A stretch of DNA of 28,302 nt, taken from assembly GCA_964472315.1 (NCBI GenBank), contig CAYYJS010000044.1:1-28302 (forward strand). The letters are read 5' to 3'. This document shows positions 1 to 5,541 of this stretch, piece by piece (within the stretch, counting starts at the first letter, position 1; every line of letters begins with the position of its first letter). This DNA comes from CAYYJS01 sp964472315. Its GTDB lineage: Bacteria; Verrucomicrobiota; Kiritimatiellia; UBA8416. A model generated the notes under the pieces. The model saw only the letters and a list, made by a program, of their open reading frames with translations, did no database searches and was not told the origin of the DNA. A program made the translations under genes and the position numbers.

Positions 1-209
1 TTGCCTCCGGCTCCTCCCCACCCCCATTACTGGGCAGCAGTTGCCTTCGGCTAACGTTGCCGTTGCGCTGCGCTTCACTGCCTGGCGTGGCCGCGGCCTG
101 TTGCCCTTCGGGCTGCGCGAGCTGGTCTCTCTGGTTAAGGACTCTACATCAGTTGGTGTGCTTCCTTTCCAATGTATCACCTGTTAGCTGCCGGATACGC
201 CCGGCACAC
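1..209 (-). mobile_element. Group II intron copy 1, 5' part, cut by window edge
   Basis: Identical over its whole visible length to the 5' half of the complete intron at 3803-4207 (shared identity runs 1-213 against 3999-4211). On the minus strand it begins with GTGTG, the group II 5' consensus (GUGYG), directly after the GTT of an attC hairpin at 210-268. Domains V and VI would lie beyond the left edge, so their presence is inferred from the other copy. Confidence 0.75.
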
Positions 210-268
210 AACGCCCACGCCTCACTTTCGGCGCGGAACGCGACGTAAAGTGGAGGCGCTTGTCCGGC
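210..268 (-). other. attC recombination site interrupted by intron copy 1
   Basis: On the minus strand the site reads R'' GCCGGAC, then AA, an L'' arm (259-247), a loop, an L' arm (228-217) and GTT (212-210). The arms pair over 11-12 bp with a single unpaired extra base in L'' (GCGCCTC C ACTTT against AAAGTGAGGCG). That extrahelical base is a known hallmark of attC sites. R'' carries GAC instead of the usual AAC, so the site may be weakened. The rest of the R' core lies beyond the intron, outside the window. Confidence 0.65.
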
Positions 269-510
269 GGTGATCGGAGACTGGATCAACCGTGTCGATA
301 AAAGGGAAGCGGTTGAAGTCCATGTCTCGCGTGTAGATGATCTTGATCCCGTTTTCTCTCATCAGAATCGCCGTGTGCGCATCGAACACTAAATTGCCAC
401 AGATGCCGGGTGTCTCGACAAACACCTCTGCCGCCACATGGCGATGACGGTCTGTTTCAGTCAGGATCCTGATGCTCGATGTTGAGTGTCGTCTTCATAT
501 GGATAACCAT
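222..510 (-). pseudogene. vapBC toxin-antitoxin remnant (antitoxin start fused to toxin end)
   Basis: A short frame from ATG 510 or 498 starts MVIHMKTTLNI, a typical VapB antitoxin beginning, but ends at TGA 459-457 after only 13-17 residues. From about 480 another frame reads SSIRILTETDRHRHVAAEVF, then NLVFDAHTAILMRENGI and TRDMDFNRF. This is the C-terminal part of a VapC PIN-domain ribonuclease, with the late acidic residues (D..TAIL and TRDxDF). The N-terminal two thirds of the toxin and most of the antitoxin are missing, so a single internal deletion between the two genes is the simplest explanation. The toxin frame runs on into the attC hairpin, as cassette genes often do, and stops at TGA 224-222. 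No functional toxin is expected. Confidence 0.7.
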
Positions 511-519
511 ATCGACACT
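485..519. promoter_or_regulatory. Nested palindrome over the vapB start, probable operator
   Basis: Outer arms AGTGTCG (485-491) and CGACACT (513-519) pair perfectly and enclose ATATGG (497-502) and CCATAT (507-512) around ATAA. It overlaps the vapB start codon. VapB antitoxins normally bind palindromes at their own promoter, so this is the likely remnant autoregulatory site. Confidence 0.5.
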
Positions 520-959
520 ATGGAATGCCGTCAAGCCGTCTCTGTTGCCTGCCGCACATCCTCGTATACGTCAAAAACTGGGCGTCAAGGGACAGGCCAT
601 CAGGGCGGAGTTCTGCATGAAGGCCGCCCAGAATGAGGTGATGTAATGCGTTGATGATTGGCTTACGAGCACGAGCGTGAACTATTTCAGAAAATTCCAC
701 ACCCCTCGCCACTTCAAGGGTATGTCCCAGACTATCGGTACCGCACCAACGGCTGGTGACACCGGAAATGGCAGGAATCAGGTCAGTTCCGGGCACTCCC
801 CCCTTCAAAATCCGACTCGTTCCCCGCCACACGCGTCAACCGCCATGATCCTCGCGCGCAGATGGCCTGGCCCTTCTCTCGCCCGTCATCATCATGTTTT
901 CCGAGAGAACGCTGCAAATCCGCCTCGGAGCGACGCGGAGTAGGCATTTGTTGGTTGGC
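520..959. other. No supportable gene; contains a degenerate dispersed repeat
   Basis: The only long frame (518-832, minus) resembles nothing I recognise and has no convincing ribosome binding site. Positions 791-903 are a diverged copy of 2911-3018, in the same orientation, with a shared 13-bp core around 847-859. Positions 580-599 match 5965-5984 exactly. Just after the methylase stop (about 895-955) is an imperfect inverted repeat that may be a decayed attC or terminator, but it lacks the expected pairing pattern. Confidence 0.4.
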
Positions 960-1868
960 CTATTCCAATTTCCTCTTTGCCGGACGCACTTCGTAAAGGG
1001 CATGGTCTTCCTTCACCAGACTGGCCGGTTCCGTGGTGACCTTCTCAAAGAGAAGTTTTGATGTTGCGAAGAGGTCGGCGTTCTCCGCCTTTAAATACCG
1101 TGCGGCCATTCGGCAATACTCCGGGTCTATGTCCACGCCGATGCTGTTGCGGCCCGTGCGTAGGGCCGCAACCATCGTCGTGCCAGATCCACAAAAGGGA
1201 TCGAACACTGTATCGCCAGAGAACGAGAACATCCGTACCAACCGGTTTGCCAGTTCAAGGGGAAAAGGGGCAGGGTGATGCTTGGTGGATGCCCCCGTAA
1301 TGTTCCATATCTGCTGGAACCACTTACCAAAATCCTCTTTGCCGAGTCGACTCTCGTCACGCTGCGCGATGCTCGGTTGGCGATAGCCTCCGGGCTTCCT
1401 CTGCATGAGGATAAACTCCATATCGTTCTTGATGATGGCATTCGGCTCGTATGGTTTTCCCAAGAACTTCGATCCGTTCGAGACCTCGTAGGACGCATTG
1501 GCGATCTTATGCCAAATGATCGGGTTCAGGTTGTCAAAGCCGATCCGCCGGCAGATAACGCAGATGTCAGCATGGAGGGGAAAGACAAGATGCCGCCCGA
1601 AATTGCGCCTGGCCACACAAACGTCTCCGACGACGCAAACCAGACGCCCGCCCGGAACCAGAATCCGGTAGACATGCCGCCAGACTTTCTCCAACTCAAA
1701 CAGGAATGCCTCGTAGTCCTGAATGTGCCCGAGTTGGTCCGGGTTCTCATTGTACCGTTTGAGATTCCAGTAAGGCGGCGACGTGACGACAAGATGGACC
1801 GAGTCTTCCGGCAGGAAGGCAAGGTCCCGCGAGTCCCCATTGATCAGTCTGTGAGTTGTTGCTTCCAT
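960..1868 (-). CDS. Site-specific DNA methyltransferase (beta class, N4/N6)
   Basis: 302 residues. It methylates an exocyclic amino group in DNA to protect host sites from the partner restriction enzyme. Motif IV, TSPPYW, is at residues 29-34 and the AdoMet-binding motif I, FDPFCGSGTT, is at about 222-231. The order IV then I defines the beta class of the N-4/N-6 methylase family. SPPY is most often seen in N4-cytosine enzymes, but adenine enzymes also use it, so the modified base is uncertain. The start chosen is ATG 1868, 4 nt after the stop of the restriction gene. The open frame continues upstream only as a shadow of that gene. The two genes form one transcription unit, endonuclease first. 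I see no controller (C) protein. The partner is XhoI/PaeR7I-like, so the target is expected to be CTCGAG. Confidence 0.9.
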   Translation of the reverse strand: MEATTHRLINGDSRDLAFLPEDSVHLVVTSPPYWNLKRYNENPDQLGHIQDYEAFLFELEKVWRHVYRILVPGGRLVCVVGDVCVARRNFGRHLVFPLHADICVICRRIGFDNLNPIIWHKIANASYEVSNGSKFLGKPYEPNAIIKNDMEFILMQRKPGGYRQPSIAQRDESRLGKEDFGKWFQQIWNITGASTKHHPAPFPLELANRLVRMFSFSGDTVFDPFCGSGTTMVAALRTGRNSIGVDIDPEYCRMAARYLKAENADLFATSKLLFEKVTTEPASLVKEDHALYEVRPAKRKLE

Positions 1869-1872
1869 GTCA

Positions 1873-2604
1873 TCACGCGAACGCAGCCAAGTGACCAGCG
1901 AGTGTTCTGGCGAACCGGTCAACAGAAAGGTCGTCCGCTGGCGTCGCGAATGCGCCCTGTTGCCCATCTCTCTCCGTGGATGTGATGAAGGCCGCGGCCG
2001 TATAGTGGCGCTCAAGGACGAGTTTCCGGCAGAAGAGTTCGTACCGGGCGCGATACGATGCGCCCACAAACTCGGGAAAGACCTTGAAATGGGGCTCACG
2101 CACCTTGACAGGTCTTTGTGATGCGTCGCAATCCTCCAACATGAAGAAGTAGCCGAGGAACGGTTGAGGGCTTGCCGCATAGGCGCGTTCCCGGTAGGCG
2201 GTCCAAAGGTCGAGCGCGCTTCCCATCGCCTCTTCGGTTCGATTGTTGAAGTTGTTGCCGAACGATGGCCCGACCTGTGACTTTGCTTCGATGGCAACGA
2301 GAAGCGTGTTCTCGCGGATGACAAGCAGATCCCATTCCTTGGTGGGCCGGAAAAAGCCCGGAAGTTCAACGTCTTTGCTTCGATGGACACAAGACGCTGA
2401 AATGCCGACAGCAACAGCGAGTTCCGTGAATAGGTCGATGAACCCATCCATATGCGCACCGCCAGTTACGGCGCTGCGCAGTCCCTGGTCGACTCTTCCG
2501 GCCAAACTCTGTTTGTCCCGTTGCGTGCCCCGCGTTCCCCAATAGTGGGCAACGGCCCGGCGAACTCGATCGGGTAGGTCCTTCAAAATGTCATCTCTGT
2601 TCAT
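1873..2604 (-). CDS. XhoI/PaeR7I-type type II restriction endonuclease
   Basis: 243 residues, the usual size for the XhoI family. It cuts double-stranded DNA, and the characterised relatives XhoI and PaeR7I recognise CTCGAG. Family blocks visible are DQGLRSAVTGGAHMDGFIDL (39-58), ELPGFFRPTKEWDLLV (80-95), AIEAKSQVGPSFGNNFNNRTEE (104-125), and EFVGASYRARYELFCRKLV further on. D92 and E106-x-K108 form a PD-(D/E)XK-like catalytic centre. The start is ATG 2604; no strong Shine-Dalgarno sequence precedes it. It is followed at 4 nt by the methylase. CTCGAG sites occur elsewhere in this window (for example 8110, 10760, 20306, 24525), so methylation would be needed if the enzyme is active. The reading frame is intact. 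Confidence 0.93.
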   Translation of the reverse strand: MNRDDILKDLPDRVRRAVAHYWGTRGTQRDKQSLAGRVDQGLRSAVTGGAHMDGFIDLFTELAVAVGISASCVHRSKDVELPGFFRPTKEWDLLVIRENTLLVAIEAKSQVGPSFGNNFNNRTEEAMGSALDLWTAYRERAYAASPQPFLGYFFMLEDCDASQRPVKVREPHFKVFPEFVGASYRARYELFCRKLVLERHYTAAAFITSTERDGQQGAFATPADDLSVDRFARTLAGHLAAFA

Positions 2605-2655
2605 GACATGTGCATATCAGATTCCCGCACTTGATTCAAGCGGCCACCTCATAGT

Positions 2656-2732
2656 GTTTTATCGGTTGTGCTGCGAGGATACACCGCCGGCCTTGAGGTG
2701 CAAGCGTGAACGAGCGGCATGGCCGATAAAAC
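2656..2732. repeat. 77-bp element with 10-bp perfect terminal inverted repeats
   Basis: GTTTTATCGG at 2656-2665 is the exact reverse complement of CCGATAAAAC at 2723-2732, with 57 bp between. It lies 50-130 bp upstream of the restriction gene start. It could be a small MITE-like element, a cassette boundary, or a regulatory structure. There is no T-run to make it a terminator. Confidence 0.4.
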
Positions 2733-2748
2733 GTGTTGAACGGAGCCA

Positions 2749-2868
2749 CTTCGACAAGCTCAGGGCGAGCCGCTTCGACTAGCTCAGGGCGGGCCGCTTC
2801 GACTAGCTCGGGGCGGGCCGCTTCGACAAGCTCAGGGCGGGCCGCTTCGACAAGGTCAGGGCGGGGCC
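2749..2868. repeat. Five tandem copies of a 24-bp repeat
   Basis: Units start at 2749, 2773, 2797, 2821 and 2845 with consensus CTTCGACAAGCTCAGGGCGG plus GCCG. Variants are CTAGCTC in units 2 and 3 and AAGGTC in unit 5. On the minus strand the unit translates as ARPELVEA. It is an intergenic simple repeat, not a protein domain: there is no start, ribosome site or non-repeat domain attached. There are no spacers, so it is not a CRISPR array. Confidence 0.85.
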
Positions 2869-2869
2869 G

Positions 2870-3184
2870 CCGTTGCGCGCATGGGACAGCGCGCATCTGC
2901 TGTCTTCGCTCGGTGCCATACCTTCCAAACCGGAGTCGTTTCCCGCCCTACTCGTCAACTGCCGCGATCCTCGCGCGCGGATGGCCTACCCCGTCTCTCC
3001 GGTTCCTATCTTGTCCGACGTAGCCTCGCGCGGAGTCGGATCGTCGCCCCGTGCCTTTGCGTTGGACTTCCTCTAGACGCCCCCTCGCGGGAACGCCCTT
3101 GCCCTTTCGCTAGCCCTTCGGTTCTGCGCGCTTTACCTGGGCAGAGGTCTTTCACCTCCTAGTTACGACGCATGTTCTGCGCAC
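2870..3184 (-). mobile_element. Possible second group II intron, 5' fragment
   Basis: Read on the minus strand, this begins GTGCGCAGAAC directly after the attC arm at 3185-3190 and continues with a GGAGGTGAAAGACCTC hairpin (about 3162-3147) and other stretches that resemble group II domain I. No domain V or VI is visible, and the segment runs into the 24-bp tandem repeat, so at best it is a 3'-truncated intron. Part of it (2911-3018) is repeated in diverged form at 791-903. I see no coding region here. Confidence 0.35.
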
Positions 3185-3235
3185 GTCGGCACTGAGGCGC
3201 GCGGGCACCGCATCGCCTCCGGTGCCTTGTTCGGT
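3178..3235 (-). other. attC recombination site of cassette B
   Basis: On the minus strand R'' is ACCGAAC (3235-3229), followed by AA and arms GGCAC/GTGCC and GAGGCG/CGCCTC with an unpaired base between the two paired blocks, 58 bp in all. R'' is the exact complement of the core GTTCGGT formed at the start of cassette B once its intron is removed. The R' side reads GTGCGCA rather than GTTCGGT, so the downstream half of the core is altered or replaced by the intron-like segment that follows. Confidence 0.65.
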
Positions 3236-3245
3236 TTTGTCTCGG

Positions 3246-3392
3246 TCATGAACGCGATGCCTTCAGGATCAGGACAAGGATGATGAGCAGCAGTGCACCA
3301 ATCAGGATTGCTACATTCTTTGCGCTTCTCCGGTCGATCACGAGAAACGCAATGACCACCCCAACACCGACAAAGACCAGGACTGCCGTCAT
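3246..3392 (-). CDS. Small two-helix membrane peptide, unknown function
   Basis: 48 residues, MTAVLVFVGVGVV onward. Two hydrophobic segments (about residues 2-18 and 26-43) are separated by a short charged turn, DRRSAKN, and the end is LKASRS. The start ATG 3392 overlaps the TGA of the upstream gene as ATGA, a translational-coupling arrangement, which is why I prefer it to the longer frame from 3437. It is the second gene of cassette B, and its stop lies just before the attC. I do not recognise a family. Pairing with the zinc-ribbon membrane protein suggests the two work together at the inner membrane (inference). Confidence 0.6.
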   Translation of the reverse strand: MTAVLVFVGVGVVIAFLVIDRRSAKNVAILIGALLLIILVLILKASRS

Positions 3393-3772
3393 GACGGAGT
3401 CACCTCGAACTCGACGTAATTCGCGCAGGATGGGCACTTGCCCATTCCGTCCTGGTTGACGTTGAACGCCTCAACCCTGTTTTCTCGACCGCACTTCGGG
3501 CAAGTGATTCTGTCATCCGGTTGCTCCGACGGAGTGCTCCGCCGGGTGGGTGTGGCGGCTTCCGGCGGCGGCACGGGTTTGAGTGGTTCGGCGACAGTAC
3601 CACCCGTCGGACTTTGCAGGGGAGCAATCGCGTCGAGTCTCGCGGCCATGCGTTCAAGCAGCCCGACGATCTCATTCACCTTCCAGTACCAGCACCGGAA
3701 CTCTCGGAGAATCAAAAGGACAACAAGAATGACCAGGGCACCCCCGATCAGATATCCGCTGTAGTCGTCCAT
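3389..3772 (-). CDS. Membrane-anchored zinc-ribbon protein, unknown function
   Basis: 127 residues. An N-terminal transmembrane helix (about 7-24, YLIGGALVILVVLLIL) is followed by a short amphipathic segment, REFRCWYWKVNEIVGLLERM, a proline-rich linker (about 55-85), and a C-terminal zinc ribbon with the two knuckles CPKCGREN and CPSCANYVEF. The N-in/N-out topology cannot be decided; if the ribbon is cytoplasmic the protein may sense or scaffold. AGGAGGG lies just upstream of ATG 3772, supporting the start. It is the first gene of cassette B, 27 nt from the intron 3' end, so an unspliced transcript would still carry its ribosome site. No specific function can be assigned. Confidence 0.75.
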   Translation of the reverse strand: MDDYSGYLIGGALVILVVLLILREFRCWYWKVNEIVGLLERMAARLDAIAPLQSPTGGTVAEPLKPVPPPEAATPTRRSTPSEQPDDRITCPKCGRENRVEAFNVNQDGMGKCPSCANYVEFEVTPS

Positions 3773-3802
3773 GTTTCCCTCCTCTCTCTATTCCGTGAAC
3801 CG

Positions 3803-4207
3803 ATTGGGATAGGATCGCCCCTTGCAGGGCGACCCTCCCTGACCACCGTACGTACGGATCACGTATACGGCGGTTCGGCTGTTCAGGCCGACATTTGGTT
3901 CTTCTATCCGCGTAAAACAAGGCGGAGCGTCTGGGTAAAGTACGCGGCGGGGAAAGCTTGTGCAACTGTCCGGTTCTCTGTGCGATCGGCCCACGACTTT
4001 GCCTCCGGCTCCTCCCCACCCCCATTACTGGGCAGCAGTTGCCTTCGGCTAACGTTGCCGTTGCGCTGCGCTTCACTGCCTGGCGTGGCCGCGGCCTGTT
4101 GCCCTTCGGGCTGCGCGAGCTGGTCTCTCTGGTTAAGGACTCTACATCAGTTGGTGTGCTTCCTTTCCAATGTATCACCTGTTAGCTGCCGGATACGCCC
4201 GGCACAC
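3803..4207 (-). mobile_element. Complete ORF-less group II intron, 405 nt, inserted in attC
   Basis: A self-splicing ribozyme element. The 5' end is GTGTG at 4207. Domain V is at 3874-3842: a 9-bp lower stem ACCGCCGTA/TACGGTGGT, a 2-nt CG bulge on the 3' strand, an upper stem TACG/CGTA and a short loop. This matches the domain V layout, including the typical GCCGTA...CG-TACGGT core. Domain VI follows (about 3838-3803) as a GC-rich hairpin with an unpaired A at 3810, exactly 7 nt before the 3' end. The 3' end is AAT. No reverse transcriptase is encoded, and the size is close to that of bare group IIC ribozymes. Removing 4207-3803 rejoins GTT to CGGT and rebuilds an attC core that matches cassette B's own arm, which fixes both boundaries independently. 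AACG in a GGC/GCC hairpin near 4050-4056 could be EBS1 for the exon end CGTT (inference). Confidence 0.85.
3842..3874 (-). ncRNA. Group II intron domain V (catalytic hairpin)
   Basis: Lower stem 3866-3874 with 3842-3850 (one G-U pair), CG bulge 3851-3852, upper stem 3862-3865 with 3853-3856, loop 3857-3861. The geometry is that of the conserved group II catalytic domain. Confidence 0.8.
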
Positions 4208-4281
4208 AACGTCACGCGTGAGGCTCAAAATGGGACGCGTCCGCGCGGCCCATTTTGTAGCTCTCCACGCGTTTGTTCGAC
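4208..4281 (-). other. attC recombination site of cassette A, split by the intron
   Basis: On the minus strand R'' is GTCGAAC (4281-4275), then AA. The L'' arm ACGCGTGGAG (4272-4263) pairs with L' CTCACGCGT (4222-4214), leaving one unpaired G in L'', the polarity-defining extrahelical base of attC. A second 8-bp stem, AAAATGGG/CCCATTTT (4227-4234, 4249-4256), closes the loop. GAC-GTT follows (to 4208) and the intron begins. The missing R' bases CGGT are at 3802-3799 after the intron. Confidence 0.8.
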
Positions 4282-4285
4282 GGTC

Positions 4286-4498
4286 TCATTGTGTGAGTCG
4301 CGTCAGAAGCCGGGACACCTGCCCAACGCACTTGAGCATCGTTTGCTCTGGATTCCTGTCTTCTTCCGCGGCTCGTCGTGCGTGCACGCGTATCGCGCGC
4401 TGTAGCACGACGAGTTGAGCAGAGATCGACTTGGCTTGCTCAGCGTAGCTCAGTTCTTCAAAGGTCAGCGTGTCATTCTTGTGTCTTGGCGTCGCCAT
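4286..4498 (-). CDS. Conserved-looking 70-residue hypothetical protein
   Basis: Begins MATPRHKNDTLTFEELSYAEQAKSISAQL and ends QVSRLLTRLTQ. It is charged and mainly helical, with no signal peptide, membrane helix or recognisable motif. ATG 4498 lies inside the 3' end of the upstream secreted-protein gene, overlapping it by 26 nt in another frame, so translation is probably coupled. The stop is 5 nt before the attC arm, the normal place for the last gene of a cassette. The pattern FEELSYAEQAKSI looks like a short cytoplasmic protein that I have seen only as an unnamed hypothetical. No function is proposed. Confidence 0.6.
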   Translation of the reverse strand: MATPRHKNDTLTFEELSYAEQAKSISAQLVVLQRAIRVHARRAAEEDRNPEQTMLKCVGQVSRLLTRLTQ

Positions 4499-5393
4499 CG
4501 CGTCTCCCGATATCTGGATACTTCTTTTCCACATACGCCACGACAGCCTGCATGGCAGTCTTGGCATCTTGAACGAAAAGGTGATCGTCGCTTCCAAGGC
4601 GGAGCCGGACGGACTTGCCGTAGGCAATCTTCTTGAACAGTTCATACGGAACTATTGTGTACATCAGTTCGACATAGAGGTCGTCAGGAGTCCATGTCGG
4701 ATCGTGATATTTTGCGTGGATGATGTCGGTCTTGTATTCGGTGTCACCAAGGTCGAAAGGCTCATCATCAACAAGGAAGTTGAGGCGATGGTTGTCTGAG
4801 TAAGGCCAAGCGTCTGAAAGACGGCTGGTCTTCTTTGGTTTCGGGTTCAGTCGACCATTCTCGAAGATCACGACACCAAAGATAGGAGGATCGGAATCGC
4901 TACGCTGGATTGCGCACTCAAATCGATAGGTCAAGTCTCCGGATATCTTGATCGAATCCTTGAGACGTAGTTTTGTCTGAGCCTCGAATTTGTCCTCAGA
5001 CACCTCGATAAGTTCCCGGAAGGCCGCTTCGGACTTCCGGGTGCTTCGTTCTTCCTGTGTGACCCATTGACCGTCGTACTGCACCAACCCCTTGGCGCGT
5101 TGCTCTGCCTCGAATTGGGCTTTCTCGTTTGCCTCACGCGCGCGATCAGCGCGCGTGGGTCGCCCCATGTCGGCTAGGACATTGTCGGGGAGCTTTGCTA
5201 TCGGAACGGAGGCAATCCCCTTGGAGTGGAAGAGCACGAGGTCTTCTCCAGAGATGCGTTGTGGGCGAGCATTGCTGTAGCTGTTCCCGTCGGTGAGCGT
5301 CAGCAACGAGTAGCGATTCGTGAAATCCCCCGCGAGCGAGCGGGAGGCAAGGGCCAGCATCAAGGCGGCTATTGCCATGCGATATAGCTTCAT
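4473..5393 (-). CDS. Secreted protein with SHD1-like N-terminal domain, unknown function
   Basis: 306 residues from ATG 5393, preceded by GGAGAG at the correct distance; the frame also extends 12 codons upstream but without a ribosome site. The signal peptide is MKLYRMAIAALMLALASRSLAG. Mature residues about 28-75, LLTLTDGNSYSNARPQRISGEDLVLFHSKGIASVPIAKLPDNV, match the SH3-like pattern (a label plus a hydrophobic ending IP..KLP) common in exported PVC-group proteins. A charged helix and YDGQWVTQEE (about 105-115) follow, also a frequent PVC motif. The C-terminal 180 residues form an unrecognised domain. It is exported and probably periplasmic. It is the first gene of cassette A, with the next gene overlapping its end. 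Confidence 0.75.
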   Translation of the reverse strand: MKLYRMAIAALMLALASRSLAGDFTNRYSLLTLTDGNSYSNARPQRISGEDLVLFHSKGIASVPIAKLPDNVLADMGRPTRADRAREANEKAQFEAEQRAKGLVQYDGQWVTQEERSTRKSEAAFRELIEVSEDKFEAQTKLRLKDSIKISGDLTYRFECAIQRSDSDPPIFGVVIFENGRLNPKPKKTSRLSDAWPYSDNHRLNFLVDDEPFDLGDTEYKTDIIHAKYHDPTWTPDDLYVELMYTIVPYELFKKIAYGKSVRLRLGSDDHLFVQDAKTAMQAVVAYVEKKYPDIGRRDGDAKTQE

Positions 5394-5405
5394 TACTCTC
5401 TCTCC

Positions 5406-5412
5406 GTCGAAC
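5406..5412 (-). other. Cassette A core recombination site (GTTCGAC)
   Basis: The minus-strand core GTTCGAC marks the upstream end of cassette A. No attC-like hairpin lies directly upstream (5413-5540), so the preceding half-site is either an unusual attI, a degenerate attC or a secondary target. It marks the right end of the recognisable array. Confidence 0.55.
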
Positions 5413-5422
5413 ATCCTATTAC

Positions 5423-5541
5423 GCGTCAAAAATAGCAGGGGTTGCAGACCTGCAAACCGTCAGGAAACGTGGTGAAACGCCCTGAAATCGCATGGCATGT
5501 CGAGGCATATCGGGGAAAACACGAGTCCTGCTATGCGTCAA
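5423..5541. repeat. MITE-like element with short inverted ends and flanking direct repeats
   Basis: ATAGCAGG (5432-5439) and CCTGCTAT (5527-5534) are perfect inverted ends of a segment of about 103 bp. GCGTCAA occurs just outside both (5423-5429 and 5535-5541), like a 7-bp target duplication, with two extra bases on the left. A GGTTGCAG..CTGCAAACC hairpin lies inside the left end. No coding region. Confidence 0.4.

Larger units (their letters stand above)
3184..4209 (-). mobile_element. Integron gene cassette B (carries the complete group II intron)
   Basis: The cassette starts with TT (4209-4208), is interrupted by the intron 4207-3803, and resumes with CGGT (3802-3799). Without the intron the first bases are TTCGGT, matching its own attC arm ACCGAAC at 3229-3235. 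Cargo is a zinc-ribbon membrane protein and a 48-residue membrane peptide. Its length without the intron is about 621 bp, normal for a cassette. Confidence 0.65.
4210..5411 (-). mobile_element. Integron gene cassette A (two genes)
   Basis: The left boundary is the G of the attC core at 4210. The right boundary is the core GTTCGAC on the minus strand at 5412-5406. That core is the exact complement of this cassette's attC arm GTCGAAC (4275-4281), as expected because both come from one attC in the circular cassette. Cargo is a secreted protein and an overlapping 70-residue protein, both reading towards the attC in normal cassette orientation. Confidence 0.7.

Noticed and set aside
518..832. 104-residue minus-strand frame after the methylase
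   Set aside because: No family resemblance and no ribosome site, and its first codons overlap a degenerate dispersed repeat.
895..962. attC site directly after the methylase stop
   Set aside because: An AACAA-like start and some pairing exist, but the arms do not pair in the attC pattern and no GTT core is placed correctly.
979..985. GTCCGGC on the minus strand, matching the attC arm at 262-268, as a cassette start
   Set aside because: It lies inside the methylase C-terminal codons and a 7-mer match in this span has a few per cent chance of occurring at random.
960..2459. 499-residue frame for the methylase
   Set aside because: The first 197 codons are an out-of-frame reading of the restriction gene; methylase similarity begins at ATG 1868.
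2749..2868. CRISPR array
   Set aside because: The 24-bp units are contiguous with no spacers and no cas genes nearby.
2636..2896. ARPELVEA repeat protein on the minus strand
   Set aside because: It is a translation of the tandem DNA repeat without start signals; treated as non-coding.
3521..4405. 294-residue plus-strand frame across the intron
   Set aside because: It runs antisense through the ribozyme and the zinc-ribbon gene; frames of this kind are by-products of conserved intron sequence.
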